Shown: positions 11,337 through 21,877 of the stretch, piece after piece
How positions within the stretch are numbered: the stretch's first letter is position 1
Layout of the letters: each line of letters opens with the position of its first letter
NCBI GenBank assembly: GCA_951812925.1
Contig: OX638368.1
Location: 77,358,909 to 77,422,908 of the forward strand
Reading direction: 5' to 3'
DNA: 64,000 bases
Source: Calliopum simillimum
Lineage: Eukaryota > Arthropoda > Insecta > Diptera > Lauxaniidae
Made by a program: the position numbers and the translations under genes
Notes under the pieces: model-generated
The model's input: only the letters and a program-made list of their open reading frames with translations
Databases searched by the model: none
Told to the model about the DNA's origin: nothing

Positions 11337-12346
11337 TTAGTATTTTCCATTTGCGTTGATTACAGCTTGCAATCTTCTGGGCATCGATTCCACTAGGTTT
11401 CGGGTTACATCGGAAGAGATTTTTTGCCATTCCTCCATTATCACTGATTTTAGAGAGTCTTTGCTGGTAATCGTTCTTTTTCTAATCTGACGGTCCAGAT
11501 GCTCCCACAAATGCTCGATAGCGTTAAGGTCGGGTGACTGGGCGGGATGATCCAGCTGTTTTGGGGTATGATATAGCAGCCATTCCTTTACTATTTTAGC
11601 AGTGTGCTTAGGATCATTGTCTTGTTGAAAGACCCAAGTTTGATCCAAGCCCAATTTGTCGACACTAGGTTGCAAATTATCTTTCAAAATGGTGAGGTAA
11701 TCTGTTTTATTCATAGTGCTCTCTATGAAAACCAAGTTACCTACACCACTGGCTGCCATACACCTCCATACCATGACCGAACCACCACCATGCTTGACGG
11801 TAGATATTACATTTTGTTGGGCAAATGCTGAATTTTTGCATCTCCAAATTTTAGTTGGTGTTTTCTTACCAAAAATTTCAAATTTGCTCTCGTCAGTAAA
11901 GACCACATTATTCCAGAATGAATTTGGTTTATTTTGATACTTTTAGCAAAATTCAGACGTCGCTGTTGATTGATTTTTGATATGAAAGGTTTGCTTCTTG
12001 GAACTCGTCCACGTAGTCCATTTGCATGTAGTGCTCTACGTATAGTACTGGAGCTAACGTTAACACCTGAGCGTTCTGAAATGTTCTCGGATATTTTAAC
12101 AGCACTTTCAGTTGGATTTTGTTTCACTCGTCGCACAATGGATCGTATTTGAGTCGCATTTAGTTTACGGGGTCTTCCAGATTTGGGACGATTTTGTAAA
12201 TTTTCGAACTTTTTGTAATTATCAATTATATGTTTTACAGTATTATGGCTTCTATTTATCATCAAACCAATTTCACGCAATGTTTTTCCTTTTTTATAAT
12301 ATTTTAGCACAAGTTCGCGAACATCCAGGGAGGTTTGTTTACCCAT
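11337..12346 (-). pseudogene. Tc1-like transposase (DD34E), one frameshift
   Basis: Reads from ATG at 12346 down to 11337. The N-terminal part (first 130 residues) has two helix-turn-helix units (REIGLMINRSHNTVKHII; then SGRPRKLN and a second HTH). A one-base indel at about 11935-11945 moves the frame. The catalytic part then shows D in VFTDESKFEIFG, D in FQQDNDPKHT and E in LNAIEHLWE, with 34 residues between the last two: a DD34E triad. The joined length is about 340 aa, the usual size. Except for that single lesion it looks complete, so a very recent loss of function is likely. Confidence 0.9.
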
Positions 12347-12984
12347 TTTGAAAATAAATTTCGTTACTCAAAAATCTTCAGATTTGAACTGATCCTCACG
12401 ACGTCAAGTCAATTAATAATTATTATAATTAGTTAATATTGCCTACAACATGATAAAAAGTCAAATCACTAAAAATAACGGGAATTTTTTACCGTTAAAA
12501 TTCTTTAAAATATTTGGTGCACGTGTTGTACAATTTCTTTTGACGCTATTAATATGAAGATGTTTTTGTTTTTGTTCTATGAATTTTTGTTATTGTAATA
12601 TTGTTGTTGTTTTTATTATGTACATTTAGAGAGGAGAAAATATATTATTAAAAAAACAAAAAATGTAAAACAAAAGGGAATTGCAAAAGAGTATAATTTA
12701 ACTGCAAACATAGAGGAACAACGTGTACAACTTCTTTTGACGCCGACAGTATGTAAGTTTTTACTATGCAAAATGAATTAGTGAGAAATGCATAGCAACA
12801 TAATAGAATATACCGCATGGAAACTTGATGTAGAACGGTTGAAGAAAACATTATTGTTACAAGCGAAACTAAACTAAATAAAATTCTTAAATAATTTAGA
12901 TTAAAGTTAATAAAAAATTGTAAGCTGAATGCAAAAACTCGTCACCATAATTAGAGCTGAAGGTAAAAACCTACTAAAGATAAT

Positions 12985-12995
12985 TGGCGCCCAAC
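12985..12995 (+). promoter_or_regulatory. Primer-binding site of element B (tRNA-Lys type)
   Basis: TGGCGCCCAAC begins on the last base of the LTR, an overlap typical of this group. The 11 bases match the complement of the 3' end of tRNA-Lys(CUU), as used by gypsy; identity does not extend further downstream. Confidence 0.7.
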
Positions 12996-13014
12996 AAAAA
13001 ACGAACCTGTTCAT

Positions 13015-14574
13015 TAGAGGTGTTTTAGTGCACGAATTTTGGATTTTGATACTTGACACCCCTCAATTTCGTGAGGTTGGAAAAAAAAATTAGTTTGCAA
13101 AAAAAATTTTGGGGGTAGGGTGAGGGTAAGGGTTGGCGCATCGAGGTCAAAGATGAGAGAAAAGGAGAAACAATTTACTTACAGCCCTACAAGAGGGGCC
13201 ACCTCTAGAGGGTTCAAATGTATGACCGACCCACATTTTTTTTTCTCCCCCAACATTTTTACCAAACATACCCACCCCTTATCTCTAACCCCTAAGGGGT
13301 CTTCTATACAAAATTGACATTTTTTGGGAAATCGACCCCTACCACTCCCAGGGTGCCCCTAGAAGGGTCAAATGTATGACCGGCCCCTAATATTTTTTCC
13401 TCCGCAACATTTTTTCCCACTATGCTTACCCTCTAACTTTAGCTCTTTAGGGGGCTCCCATACAAAACTGACGTCATAGACATAAAAAATATGGAAAGGA
13501 AATCGTCAAATAGGCCCATAACTGCCCAGGAGTCTCTCCTAGAGGAGTCATATATATGGCCGACCACCATTATCCCCCCTCCAAAGTTTCACAGCTTACC
13601 TACCCCCCAATTTCCAATCCTTAAGGGGGCTCCCATACAAAGTTACGGTTTTTTAAAAACTGCCCCGACTGCCCTAACTGGACCATAACTGGACCATGGG
13701 TACCCCTAGAAGGGTCAAATGTATGACCGACCCCCATAATTTCTAGGAAAATTTATAAAAAAAAAAAATTGTATGGCAGCCCCTTTCAGGGTTGAAAATA
13801 GGGGGTAAGTATGTGGCGGAAAAATATAGGTCGCGAAAAAATAATGGGGGTCGGTCATACATTTAACCCTTCTATGGGTACCCGTGGGCCAGTTAGGGCA
13901 GTTGGGGCATTTTATACAAAAACAGTAACTTTGTATGGGAGCCCCCTTAAGGATCAGAAATAGGGGGTAGGTATGCTGAGAAAAAACTTTGGAGGGGGCT
14001 AATGGGGGTCGGTCTTATATTTGACTCCTCTAGGAGTGACTTCTGGGCAGTTATGGGCCTATTTGACGATTTCCTTTCCATATTTTTCATGTCCATGACA
14101 TCTATTTCGTATGGGAGTCCCCTAAAGAGTCAGAGATAGAGGGTAAGTAAGTTAGGAAAAAATGTTGGAGAGAAAAAAATACTAGGGACCAGTCATACAT
14201 TAGACCGTTCTAGGGGCACCCAGGGAGTGGTGGGGGTCGATTTCCTAAAAATGTCAATTTTGTATGGGAACCCCCTTAGGAGTTAGAGATAGGGGGTAAG
14301 TATGCTTGGTAAAAATTTTGGTGGGGAAAAAATAATGTGGGTCGGTCATACATTTGACCCCTCTAGAGGTGACCCCTGAGCATTTGTAAGGCTGTATGCA
14401 AATTTTTTCTCTTTTTCTCGCACCTTTGACCTCGATGCGCCAACCTTTAGCCTCACCCCACTCCCAAAATTTTTTTTGCAATCTCATTTTTTTTTCCAAC
14501 CTCACAAAATTGAGGGGTGTCAAGTATCAAAATGTTGTTACTAAGGATCTCCATACATTCTTAAAACACCTCTA
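13015..14574. mobile_element. hAT-like foldback made of tandem repeats
   Basis: Ends TAGAGGTGTTTTA / TAAAACACCTCTA with an exact 8-bp target duplication CTGTTCAT (13007-13014, 14575-14582). Each arm of about 0.75 kb is itself about four tandem copies of a 155-180-bp unit; the word CTAGAAGGGTCAAATGTATG or variants starts near 13205, 13361, 13539 and 13709, with inverted counterparts near 13850-14370. The 8-bp duplication and TAGAG start fit hAT. No transposase. It lies in the leader of element B between PBS and gag. Confidence 0.85.
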
Positions 14575-14829
14575 CTGTTCATCAAGGAGAACGATATGAT
14601 CCCGGTTATGTAAGAAATAAGTTATCATTTATAGTGAAAATTTTCTACGAATACAGTAAAATTTAATTAAATAAGAATAATTATAGTGAAAATCAAGAAC
14701 AAATTTGTCAAAATTATTAGATAATCATTTCTAAAAAAATTTAAAATTTTTTTTACAAAAATACGATCCATAGTGCTTTTCTAAATCTCCTCTATTTTGT
14801 GTGAGTCAAAATTTTTATACTCGGTAAAA

Positions 14830-16029
14830 ATGAGTCTCGATAGAAATCAGATTTTAAGTTTAATAGAAGCAGCGGTCGAAACCTCGAGAGACGATTTAGC
14901 CGAACAGATCAGGCAACTGACAGTAGCAATTGGTACGCTGCAACCCCCTCAAGTAGAGCCGTATCGGCCCGTCATAATTATTGCAGGTGTTCCCAATGTC
15001 CATACAAATTTAGATCTGATAAAATCTCTTCCGGAATTCAAAGGTAATTCCACTGAGTACCCAGCCTGGAGAGAAGCGGCACACTTTGCCATGGGGTATT
15101 ATACTGAAGGTTCGGAAACATATTATATTGCCATCGGCATTTTGAGAAATAAAATTACAGGATCCGCCCTGGCGACCCTTAGTTCTTTTAGTACCCTTTT
15201 AAATTTCCAAGCAATAATTGCAAGGCTCGATCAGTCATTCTCTGATAAAAGACCACTTCACGTATTAGAGAACGAAATTAGTGTTCTAAGACAGGGAAAA
15301 ATGTCGATAAACGAATACTATGACGTAGTGGACAAACATTTGACACTGATAACCAACAAACATATAATGACACACACTGGAAATGACTTATTGATCTCGG
15401 CACTTAACGAACGCGCTAGGGAAAACGCATTACGCATTTTTATATCAGGACTCAGAAAGCCTATTTGCGATATTTTGTTTTCATCACGCCCAGCTGATTT
15501 ACCAACAGCTCTTGCTACAGCAAAAGAGCTTGAGCAAAATCATCGGAGGTACGATTTTGCACTCACTTTTGCATCAGCGCATGACAGTCCTAATCCCAAT
15601 AAAAACAAATTTCATAAATTCAATCACCAGAATTCAAACCAACAAGCTCGATATTCTCCCCACTACAGTCGTGACATACCGACACCGATGGAAGTTGATC
15701 GTGGAACATCTTATTATCGAAGACCTACAAATTTTTCAAATAATAATAAAGACTCACAACACCAAAATGAAAGGGAAAACCACAATAACAATCAATGTCA
15801 ATACCTTGGAATGGCTCAATATCAAACAAATACGAATAACTTTAACCCTAAACGAAACCATTCTGGAGGAAATTCGGGTCAATCCCCTCAACAAAAGTTA
15901 CAGCGGGTTAATCATATCAATTTAAATAACCCTACTCATCCTAATTGTGTTGAGCAACAACAACAACAATTTCAAAATCAATGCTGTTGTCAACACCAAC
16001 CACTAAATTCAAATTCTTTTTTAGAATAA
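14830..16029 (+). CDS. gag: Gag protein of LTR element B
   Basis: I chose the ATG at 14830 (AAAAATGAG context) over the upstream in-frame ATG at 14797; the result is about 399 aa. It has a gypsy-type capsid domain (FKGNSTEYPAWREAAHFAM near residues 75-95, and LRQGKMSINEYYDVV). The C-terminal third is Asn/Gln/His-rich with no clear CCHC zinc knuckle. It is cytoplasmic and particle-forming. The frame is intact. Pol overlaps it in the -1 frame around 15981-16029, consistent with -1 frameshifting. Confidence 0.87.
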   Translation: MSLDRNQILSLIEAAVETSRDDLAEQIRQLTVAIGTLQPPQVEPYRPVIIIAGVPNVHTNLDLIKSLPEFKGNSTEYPAWREAAHFAMGYYTEGSETYYIAIGILRNKITGSALATLSSFSTLLNFQAIIARLDQSFSDKRPLHVLENEISVLRQGKMSINEYYDVVDKHLTLITNKHIMTHTGNDLLISALNERARENALRIFISGLRKPICDILFSSRPADLPTALATAKELEQNHRRYDFALTFASAHDSPNPNKNKFHKFNHQNSNQQARYSPHYSRDIPTPMEVDRGTSYYRRPTNFSNNNKDSQHQNERENHNNNQCQYLGMAQYQTNTNNFNPKRNHSGGNSGQSPQQKLQRVNHINLNNPTHPNCVEQQQQQFQNQCCCQHQPLNSNSFLE

Positions 16030-17789
16030 AATCTCTTTTGCCATTTATAAATCGATCGATGCCGAATGGCGACAATCTTCGCCTTCTTATTGACACGGGA
16101 ACCTCAAAAAATTTTATTAAAAACAATATATTAAAAACCGGTATCCAGCTGGTTGAAACCCCATTCCAAATTAAGTCCGTAAACGGTGTAAACGATATAA
16201 AGGAAAAATGTAAAATAAATATTTTTGGTGAAATGGCAACTTTCTTCATACTTCCTAAGCTCAAAAGCTTTGATGGAATCATAGGATATGATACCCTCAA
16301 AGAACTAGAAGCTACAATTGATATGAAAAATTATATTTTTTTTCATAAAAGTGGAAAAGAACAACTCAATTATTTGCATTGCCAACAAGTGAACTCTATA
16401 GCTATCAGCTATGAGAATGATGCCAAGCACCTTCAGTTTGAAATAGAAAAATTGATAGAAAACAACATAGAAGCATTTTCAGATCCAAATAGAGCTTTAC
16501 CCTTTAATACACAGGTAATAGCAACGATTAATACAAACATCAACGAACCAATCTACTCCAGAAGCTATCCATATCCGATATCAGCAGCGGAATTCATAAA
16601 TAATGAGATCAAGTGTCTGCTGAAGGATGGCATAATACAAAAATCATCTTCTGCCTATAATTCCCCAATTCACGTAGTGAACAAAAAAGGCCTGGATGAG
16701 AATGGAAGACAAAAATTGCGAATGGTTATTGACTTTCGAAAAGTTAATCAACATACTATAGTAGACAAATATCCCATACCAGATTCTACTGTCATTCTCT
16801 CTAACCTCGGGAAATCTAAATACTACTCAACTTTAGATTTGAAATCTGGCTTTCACCAGATAATTTTAGATGAACGTGATAGACATAAAACCGCTTTCAG
16901 TGTGAATAATGGCAAGTACGAGTTTTGTCGTTTACCTTTTGGACTGCGAAACGCCCCCAGTATTTTTCAGCGGGCCATAGATGATATCCTTCGGGATGAA
17001 ATTGGAAAGACATGTCATGTGTATATGGATGATATTATCATCTATTCAGAAGATGAGCATTCTCATCTTAATCATGTACAAAACATTTTAAAAAAACTCA
17101 TGCAAGCTGGTATGCGTGTATCCCCTGAAAAATCCAAATTCTTTCAACGGGAAGTAGAATTTTTAGGCTTCTTAGTTTCGGGAGATGGCATTAAAACATG
17201 CCAAAATAAAGTGGAAGCTATTTTAAATTACGAACAGCCAAAATCATTAAGGTCTCTGCGCGCTTTCCTAGGGCTTTCTGGATATTATAGGAGGTTCATA
17301 AGAGATTATGTACGAATATCTAAGCCACTAACAAAATATTTACGGGGAGAGAATGGCCATGTTGGAGCCAAGCACTCAAAAAATATTAAAATTAATTTTG
17401 ATAATGAAGCATTAAATGCTTTTAATAAACTGAAACAAATCCAACAGAATATGGTAGACACAATAGAACTAATATTATTAGCCACTCACAAATATAATAG
17501 AAGTATTCATTCGGTGATAGATGCTAGACCAACGGACATTCTTCATGAATTTCCAATAAAAAAATTGGAGGCAATAAGAGATAAGCTAGTTAGAGCTCAG
17601 GAAACTACTCTTAAACGATTTAATAGTGTTAGCCGTACGTTCAATGAGGGAGATATCGTTTTTGTACGTAGAAATAAGCGTTTGGGAAATAAGTTTGAGA
17701 AGGTCTTTGTTCAAAAGACTATTCAAAAAGACTTGGGGACTACCGTCCTAATAGATGGGAAAAAAATTCATAAGAATAATATTCGATAA
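15981..17789 (+). CDS. pol: Pol of element B with in-frame loss of RNase H and integrase core
   Basis: An open frame of about 602 codons. The aspartic protease shows LLIDTGTSKNF (residues ~34-44). The reverse transcriptase has LRMVIDFRKVNQ, YYSTLDLKSGFHQI, LPFGLRNAPSIFQ and catalytic VYMDDIIIYSE (about residue 350). The thumb (FLGLSGYYRRFIRDY) is followed by the start of the connection/RNase H. At about 17436 (after NKLKQ) the protein jumps directly to the integrase C-terminal part (YNRSIHSVIDARPTDIL ... GDIVFVRRNK). About 1.5 kb is therefore missing by comparison with the usual pol, yet the frame stays open to the end. It cannot supply RNase H or integrase itself. Confidence 0.9.
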   Translation: MLLSTPTTKFKFFFRIKSLLPFINRSMPNGDNLRLLIDTGTSKNFIKNNILKTGIQLVETPFQIKSVNGVNDIKEKCKINIFGEMATFFILPKLKSFDGIIGYDTLKELEATIDMKNYIFFHKSGKEQLNYLHCQQVNSIAISYENDAKHLQFEIEKLIENNIEAFSDPNRALPFNTQVIATINTNINEPIYSRSYPYPISAAEFINNEIKCLLKDGIIQKSSSAYNSPIHVVNKKGLDENGRQKLRMVIDFRKVNQHTIVDKYPIPDSTVILSNLGKSKYYSTLDLKSGFHQIILDERDRHKTAFSVNNGKYEFCRLPFGLRNAPSIFQRAIDDILRDEIGKTCHVYMDDIIIYSEDEHSHLNHVQNILKKLMQAGMRVSPEKSKFFQREVEFLGFLVSGDGIKTCQNKVEAILNYEQPKSLRSLRAFLGLSGYYRRFIRDYVRISKPLTKYLRGENGHVGAKHSKNIKINFDNEALNAFNKLKQIQQNMVDTIELILLATHKYNRSIHSVIDARPTDILHEFPIKKLEAIRDKLVRAQETTLKRFNSVSRTFNEGDIVFVRRNKRLGNKFEKVFVQKTIQKDLGTTVLIDGKKIHKNNIR

Positions 17790-18686
17790 TTTTGGCTAAG
17801 CACTTCTTTTTTCTATCTCAGACTACTTAATTTAAAAACCATTTTCAAAAAGAACTTTGCACAAGATAGGGAAGAAATGTTATATTTCCTTATAATTTAA
17901 TTTGAAAAAATACTTAATATTATAAGCTTATTAATTTTGAATTACATTGAATTCAGAAAAGTTATTTTAACTAAAAATGTTTCCATTAGCATAGAAAACC
18001 TAATTATCGCATTTTGCAAAACTTAGATGTTATTAGTTATATTTTAAGGAAAAATTATAATATTTGTAAATTTATTATATTAATTTTATAAGTAGGATTA
18101 ACAATGTTAAGCAAACGATTAACAAAGCATCAAATTTCGAGGGCACGCAACCATTTAAAAATTACACGACTGGCGCAATCAATTATTTCTCAACTCTTAA
18201 AAAACACTGGTAATTGTTCCCTGGAATCATGACTCTTTTTGAGACAAATTCTACGAGTTACTGGGAAAGTTATAGAACTACATGATACTCCCAATGTTAA
18301 TATTCAACCAACAAGAGATTAAAGTTAATCAAATAGTTTAATATCATTTTCAAAATTGATTACGATAAATGTCATAACATATTGACTAAAAAATGCAGAT
18401 TTGGAAGCACATCCTCCTAAAATGGTCCAAACCACTTACTTTAATCATTAAGATAAATTATTTTCTACATTAAGTTCATATCGATGATACCAGATACACC
18501 AATGCTTTACTTTGCAGAAAACAACATATGGTCGACAACTGCAAAAATAGTTGTCATGGTCATACTCACACTTGATGTTTTAATTAAAAATCATGAAAAT
18601 ATCATCATCAGCCGAAAATGCTTTGGAATTGGCGTGAAAGAAATTGTCCAATAAATCCGAAATCGAAACAGGGACGTTTCGAACTT
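17790..18686 (+). pseudogene. Degenerate region at the env position of element B
   Basis: This is the place where errantivirus-like elements carry env. No long frame remains. Short frames near 18230-18320 and 18476-18655 are compatible with the C-terminal end of a membrane protein: the latter has a hydrophobic stretch of about 15-20 residues followed by a short polar tail. I call it an env remnant by position and by that segment only; it has no visible signal peptide or intact ectodomain. Confidence 0.4.
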
Positions 18687-18698
18687 AAGAGAGGGGAG
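18687..18698 (+). promoter_or_regulatory. Polypurine tract of element B
   Basis: AAGAGAGGGGAG directly abuts the 3' LTR start; it should prime plus-strand synthesis. Confidence 0.75.
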
Positions 18699-19138
18699 AG
18701 TTAGTCACATCGTGCCAAACAAATCAATTTGCATCCGCCCCACCGTACATTATCAATATGTCAATATTTTCGTATATGCTTAGATCTATGTATATGTATT
18801 TTAAGAAATCTTGTTTACCGTATAATAAGTACTAAAAACATAACTGCGCTTAGCACGATAAATATTACATATGTAAGTTTTTACTATGCAAAGTGAATTA
18901 GTGAGAAATGCATAGCAACATAATAGAATATACCGCATGGAAACTTGATGTAGAACGGTTGAAGAAAACATTATTGTTACAAGCGAAACTAAACTAAATA
19001 AAATTCTTAAATAATTTAGATTAAAGTTAATAAAAAATTGTAATAAAACTAAAAATAAGTTTTCATTTCACATGAAGCTGAATGCAAAAACTCGTCACCA
19101 TAATTAGAGCTGAAAGTAAAAACCTACTAAAGATAATT
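18699..19138 (+). repeat. 3' LTR of element B
   Basis: 440 bp, AGTTAGTC...GATAATT, followed by target duplication TGCA. It is uninterrupted and shows the empty TA site for the Tc1 element found in the 5' LTR. Confidence 0.9.
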
Positions 19139-19142
19139 TGCA

Positions 19143-19439
19143 CCTAGTCAATACGTTCCTCAAGCGCTTAAGACCTGTAAATTTGTTTTTGTCCGTAATG
19201 ACACTATCCGACGTTCATTACAAAATCCATATGATGGACCTTTCGAGGTCATAGATAAAACACCAAAATTTTTTAAAATAATAAAAAATAACGCCACAAT
19301 TACAGTCAATATAGATAGACTCAAACCAGCTTTTTTGAATGCAGAAACAACACGAGCACTTTCTTCCACACACAGAGGTGTTAAAAAAGTTCATTTCAAC
19401 CTACTTAACAACACTATTAAACACTACGAGGGGGAATAA
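19143..19439 (+). pseudogene. pol: Integrase C-terminus of element A
   Basis: Continues the frame of 9328-10326 beyond element B. Words FVFVRNDTIRRSLQNPYDG and GPFEVIDKTPKFFKI are the C-terminal integrase (GPY/F-like) domain, and the end is RVHF-like (KKVHFNLL). The stop TAA at 19437-19439 touches the 3' LTR, and the purine tract GAGGGGGAATAA overlaps the last codons. Confidence 0.87.
19428..19439 (+). promoter_or_regulatory. Polypurine tract of element A
   Basis: Purine-rich GAGGGGGAATAA immediately before the TG of the 3' LTR. Confidence 0.7.
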
Positions 19440-19487
19440 TGTAGTGCATCACAAATATGTATGTATGTATGTATTCTCCTTTAACTC

Positions 19488-19856
19488 CTAGGAGGAGCAT
19501 AGGGCCAATATGAAATCTCTCCATTTGTCACGATCCCTTGCGATGACTTTAATCTCTTGCCACGACTTTCCCGATTCTTGGATTTCCTTTTCCAGCGACC
19601 TCTTCCAGTTGGTTTTGGGTCCACCACGTCCTCTACTGCCTTGTGGATTCCACTCAAGAGCCTGGCGACAAACTTCGCTGTGTGGTTTCCGGAGAGTGTG
19701 ACCAATCCATTTCCATTTGCGCAGCTTGACCTCGATTGCTATAGCCCTCTGATTGCATTTTTGATGTAGCTCGGCATTTGATATAGTGCGAGGCCACCAA
19801 ACCTTTAGAATTCGCCTTAAGCATTTGTTGACGAATACTTGTAGCTTGTTTCGCAC
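19488..19856 (-). pseudogene. LINE C-terminal domain
   Basis: Continues after the RT in another frame. Words FVNKCLRRILKVWWP and WKWIGHTLRKP, then GRGGPKTNWKRSLEKE and DRDKWRDFI, are the usual C-terminal block of these insect and animal LINEs. The stop lies about 30 nt before the tetranucleotide tail. Confidence 0.8.
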
Positions 19857-21046
19857 CCATATAACAAAACCGATTTCACATTCGAATCAAAAATGCGCAC
19901 TCTCGTTTTGATGGATATAACGGATGAAGACCATATTTTGTTCAGTTGAGCAAACGCGCCTTTTGCTTTTGCTATTCTTGAGTTGATATCCACTTTTGCT
20001 CCACCATCCATGGAGATAATGCTGCCTAAATACGTGAAGCTATCGACGTTTCCGATGTCATCACTGCCAGCTTTAAACGTGATGTCATTGCTTGCGTTTA
20101 GCTTCATGCTTTTAGTCTTGGATACGTTGATTTTTAGGCCGGCCTTTTGTGATTCCAAGACAAGGTCTTCAATTTTGCTTTGCATATCTGAATGTTTAGA
20201 CGATAAGAGGCAGATGTCGTCAGCGTAGTCGAAATCTTCCAGATGTTCGGTAAAGTTCCATTGGATACCCCTTTTGGCCTTATTAAGAGCTTTATCTAGG
20301 ATATCATCAAGAACGATAAGGAAGAGTGATGGTGATAGTAAACAGCCCTGCCGTACGCCTGAATTAGTGGTGAATGTCGGTGACAACAACCCATTGTGTA
20401 ACACACTGCATTTAAAGCCTTCATATTGTGCACGTACTAAGTTTATGGCCTTTGCTGCAATACCTTTTCGTTGCAGTGAAACCCAGATGTTTTCTCGGGA
20501 GACACTGTCGAAGGCAGTGCTATAGTCAACGAAGACAAGTTGAAGTGCAGCACGCCACTCGCATGATTGTTCGACAATTATTCTGAGGCTGTTGATTTGA
20601 TCCACGCATGATCGGTTTCGCCAGAATCCTGCTTGCTGCTTTCGAATGGCCGAATCAAGTTTTTCGTTTACCCTGTTCAGAAGCACTTTCGTCAATACTT
20701 TTGATGGTACTGAGAGCAAGGTAATGCCTCTATAGTTTCGGCACTCGCTTAGGTCACCTTTTTTCGGTAGTTTGACTAGCATGCCATGTAGCCAATCTTC
20801 TGGCAAACGCTCTTCGCTCCAGATTTTGGTGAGCAGAGGATGGATAATTTTAGCTGATGTTATGGGGCATGCCTTTAGCAGTTCAGCTGTTATTTGATCT
20901 ATACCGGCGGCCTTGTTGTTTTTCATGCTTTGGATAGCTTTCACTATTTCATCGATTGTAGGCGGTGGTGTTTGTATTCGACTACTACTGCGAGTCACTG
21001 CGGCAGTTGTAGTTGGTGATTCTGGTTGTGCGGATGTGGTAGACAT
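19817..21046 (-). pseudogene. LINE reverse transcriptase
   Basis: About 410 codons. It carries the RT blocks LPKKGDLSECRNYRGI, QAGFWRNRSCVDQI, LVFVDYSTAFDSV (motif A), GVRQGCLLSPSLF, and FDYADDICLLS (motif C, YADD), then TYLGSIIS and a thumb. It is complete as an RT domain, but frameshifts at both ends (about 21112 and 19850) cut it from the endonuclease part and the C-terminus. Confidence 0.88.
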
Positions 21047-21084
21047 GGGATTTAGTATATCACAAAAATACTCTTTCCATCTGT

Positions 21085-21700
21085 TTAGTTGGTCGTCCGC
21101 AGATGGTAAGAGTTTCCGTTTTTGCCTTTGATAGGGCGGCTCTGTTGGAGTTTTCTGCCTGATAATCTGCGGGTGATATCGTAAAGCTGCCTGAGATTTT
21201 GAGCATTTGCAGCGCTTTTGGCTTCGCTCGCGAGGTCGTTATACATTCTTCTTTTGTCTTGTCTGCACGATCGCCTGACTTCTTTATTGAGAGAGTTAAA
21301 GACCTTTTCGGCGACGTTCTTTTGCGCTCTAGTTTTAGCGTCGTCTCTCAGTTTTTTCGCGCTTCTTCTTTTTTCGACAAGACCCCACGTTTCCTCGCTC
21401 ATCCAGTGCTTCTTGTTCGAGGGTTGAAACCCAATTATTTTTTCACTGGATTTTAAGAACGCAGCCTTAGCGGCCCTCCATGATGTTTCAATACTTCCAC
21501 CACAATCGAACGGAACTGTTTTAAATTCTTCTACGAAAGATCTGCGTACCTCGTCGTTCTTAAGCTTAAGCACGTCGAATTTTTTTGCTACAGATTGTTC
21601 GCTGGGATGTTTATTAGCGGCGAGGTTTAGTCGAATGACCGCGACGAGAAGATGGTGGTCGGAGCCTATGTCAGCGGCCCTCTTTACTCGTACGTCACAA
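21085..21700 (-). pseudogene. LINE endonuclease C-terminus and linker
   Basis: The frame enters from the truncated 5' end. It shows RAADIGSDHHLLVAVIRL, the last conserved block of APE-type endonucleases, then a Lys/Arg-rich coiled linker (SEETWGLVEKRRSAKK). Near 21112 a one-base change moves the frame, so that the proper continuation (LLPSADDQLNRWKEYF) is in the RT frame. Confidence 0.8.
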
Positions 21701-21877
21701 ATCACAAATATACTTTACACAAAACACTTTGTTTTAAAAATTTTATAATTTTATAGTTTCCAGTTTTTAAATTTTCAATTGCATTCAAATAAAATTTATT
21801 CTAATAAAATAATTCAATTGTTAACAACAAAAATTAAATCATACAAAAATAAAATAATAATAAAAATATCTGGCGCA

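Larger units (their letters stand above)
10500..12749. mobile_element. IR/DR-type Tc1 transposon in LTR of element B
   Basis: Ends are CTGTCAGCGTCAAAAG and its near reverse complement, flanked by TA (10498-10499, 12750-12751). The LTR copy at 18866 shows the empty TA site. Each end has a second direct copy of the binding-site-like word GCGTCAAAAGAAATTGTACA about 220 bp inside (about 11278 on the left after discounting a MITE; about 12548 on the right). That is the IR/DR layout of Sleeping Beauty-like Tc1 elements. Without the MITE the element is about 1.68 kb. It has a minus-strand transposase gene with one frameshift. Confidence 0.88.
10327..12985 (+). repeat. 5' LTR of element B, split by a Tc1 element
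   Basis: Matches 18699-19138. Without the 10500-12749 insert and one TA it is about 407 bp; the 3' LTR is 440 bp because it has 33 extra bases at about 19040-19072. Confidence 0.88.
10327..19138 (+). mobile_element. Ty3/Gypsy LTR retrotransposon B (errantivirus-like, internally deleted)
   Basis: The LTRs start AGTTAGTCACATCG and end AAGATAATT, the AGTTA...AATT pattern of insect gypsy/17.6/297-type elements. The target duplication is TGCA (10323-10326, 19139-19142). Order: 5' LTR (hit by a Tc1 element), PBS, leader (hit by a foldback), gag, pol with an in-frame deletion, a degenerate region where env would lie, purine tract, 3' LTR. Apart from a 33-bp indel, I count about two substitutions between the LTRs over about 407 bp, so it is young. 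It sits within the integrase gene of element A. Confidence 0.9.
19459..21700 (-). mobile_element. 5'-truncated non-LTR retrotransposon (RTE-like)
   Basis: Inserted on the minus strand with an 11-bp target duplication ATCACAAATAT (19448-19458, 21701-21711). Its 3' end (left) has a short tetranucleotide tail, (ATGT)n on the plus strand, instead of poly-A. It encodes the end of an apurinic endonuclease (GSDHHLL), a linker, a reverse transcriptase and a C-terminal WxWIGH domain. These features fit the RTE-type insect LINEs; the clade is inference. 5' truncation removed most of the endonuclease, so it was probably dead on arrival. Confidence 0.87.

Noticed and set aside
11276..12548. A second, smaller Tc1 element nested inside the 10500-12749 element
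   Set aside because: The inner copies of the end word lack TA flanks and lie about 220 bp from each outer end; they are better explained as the inner direct repeats of an IR/DR transposon.
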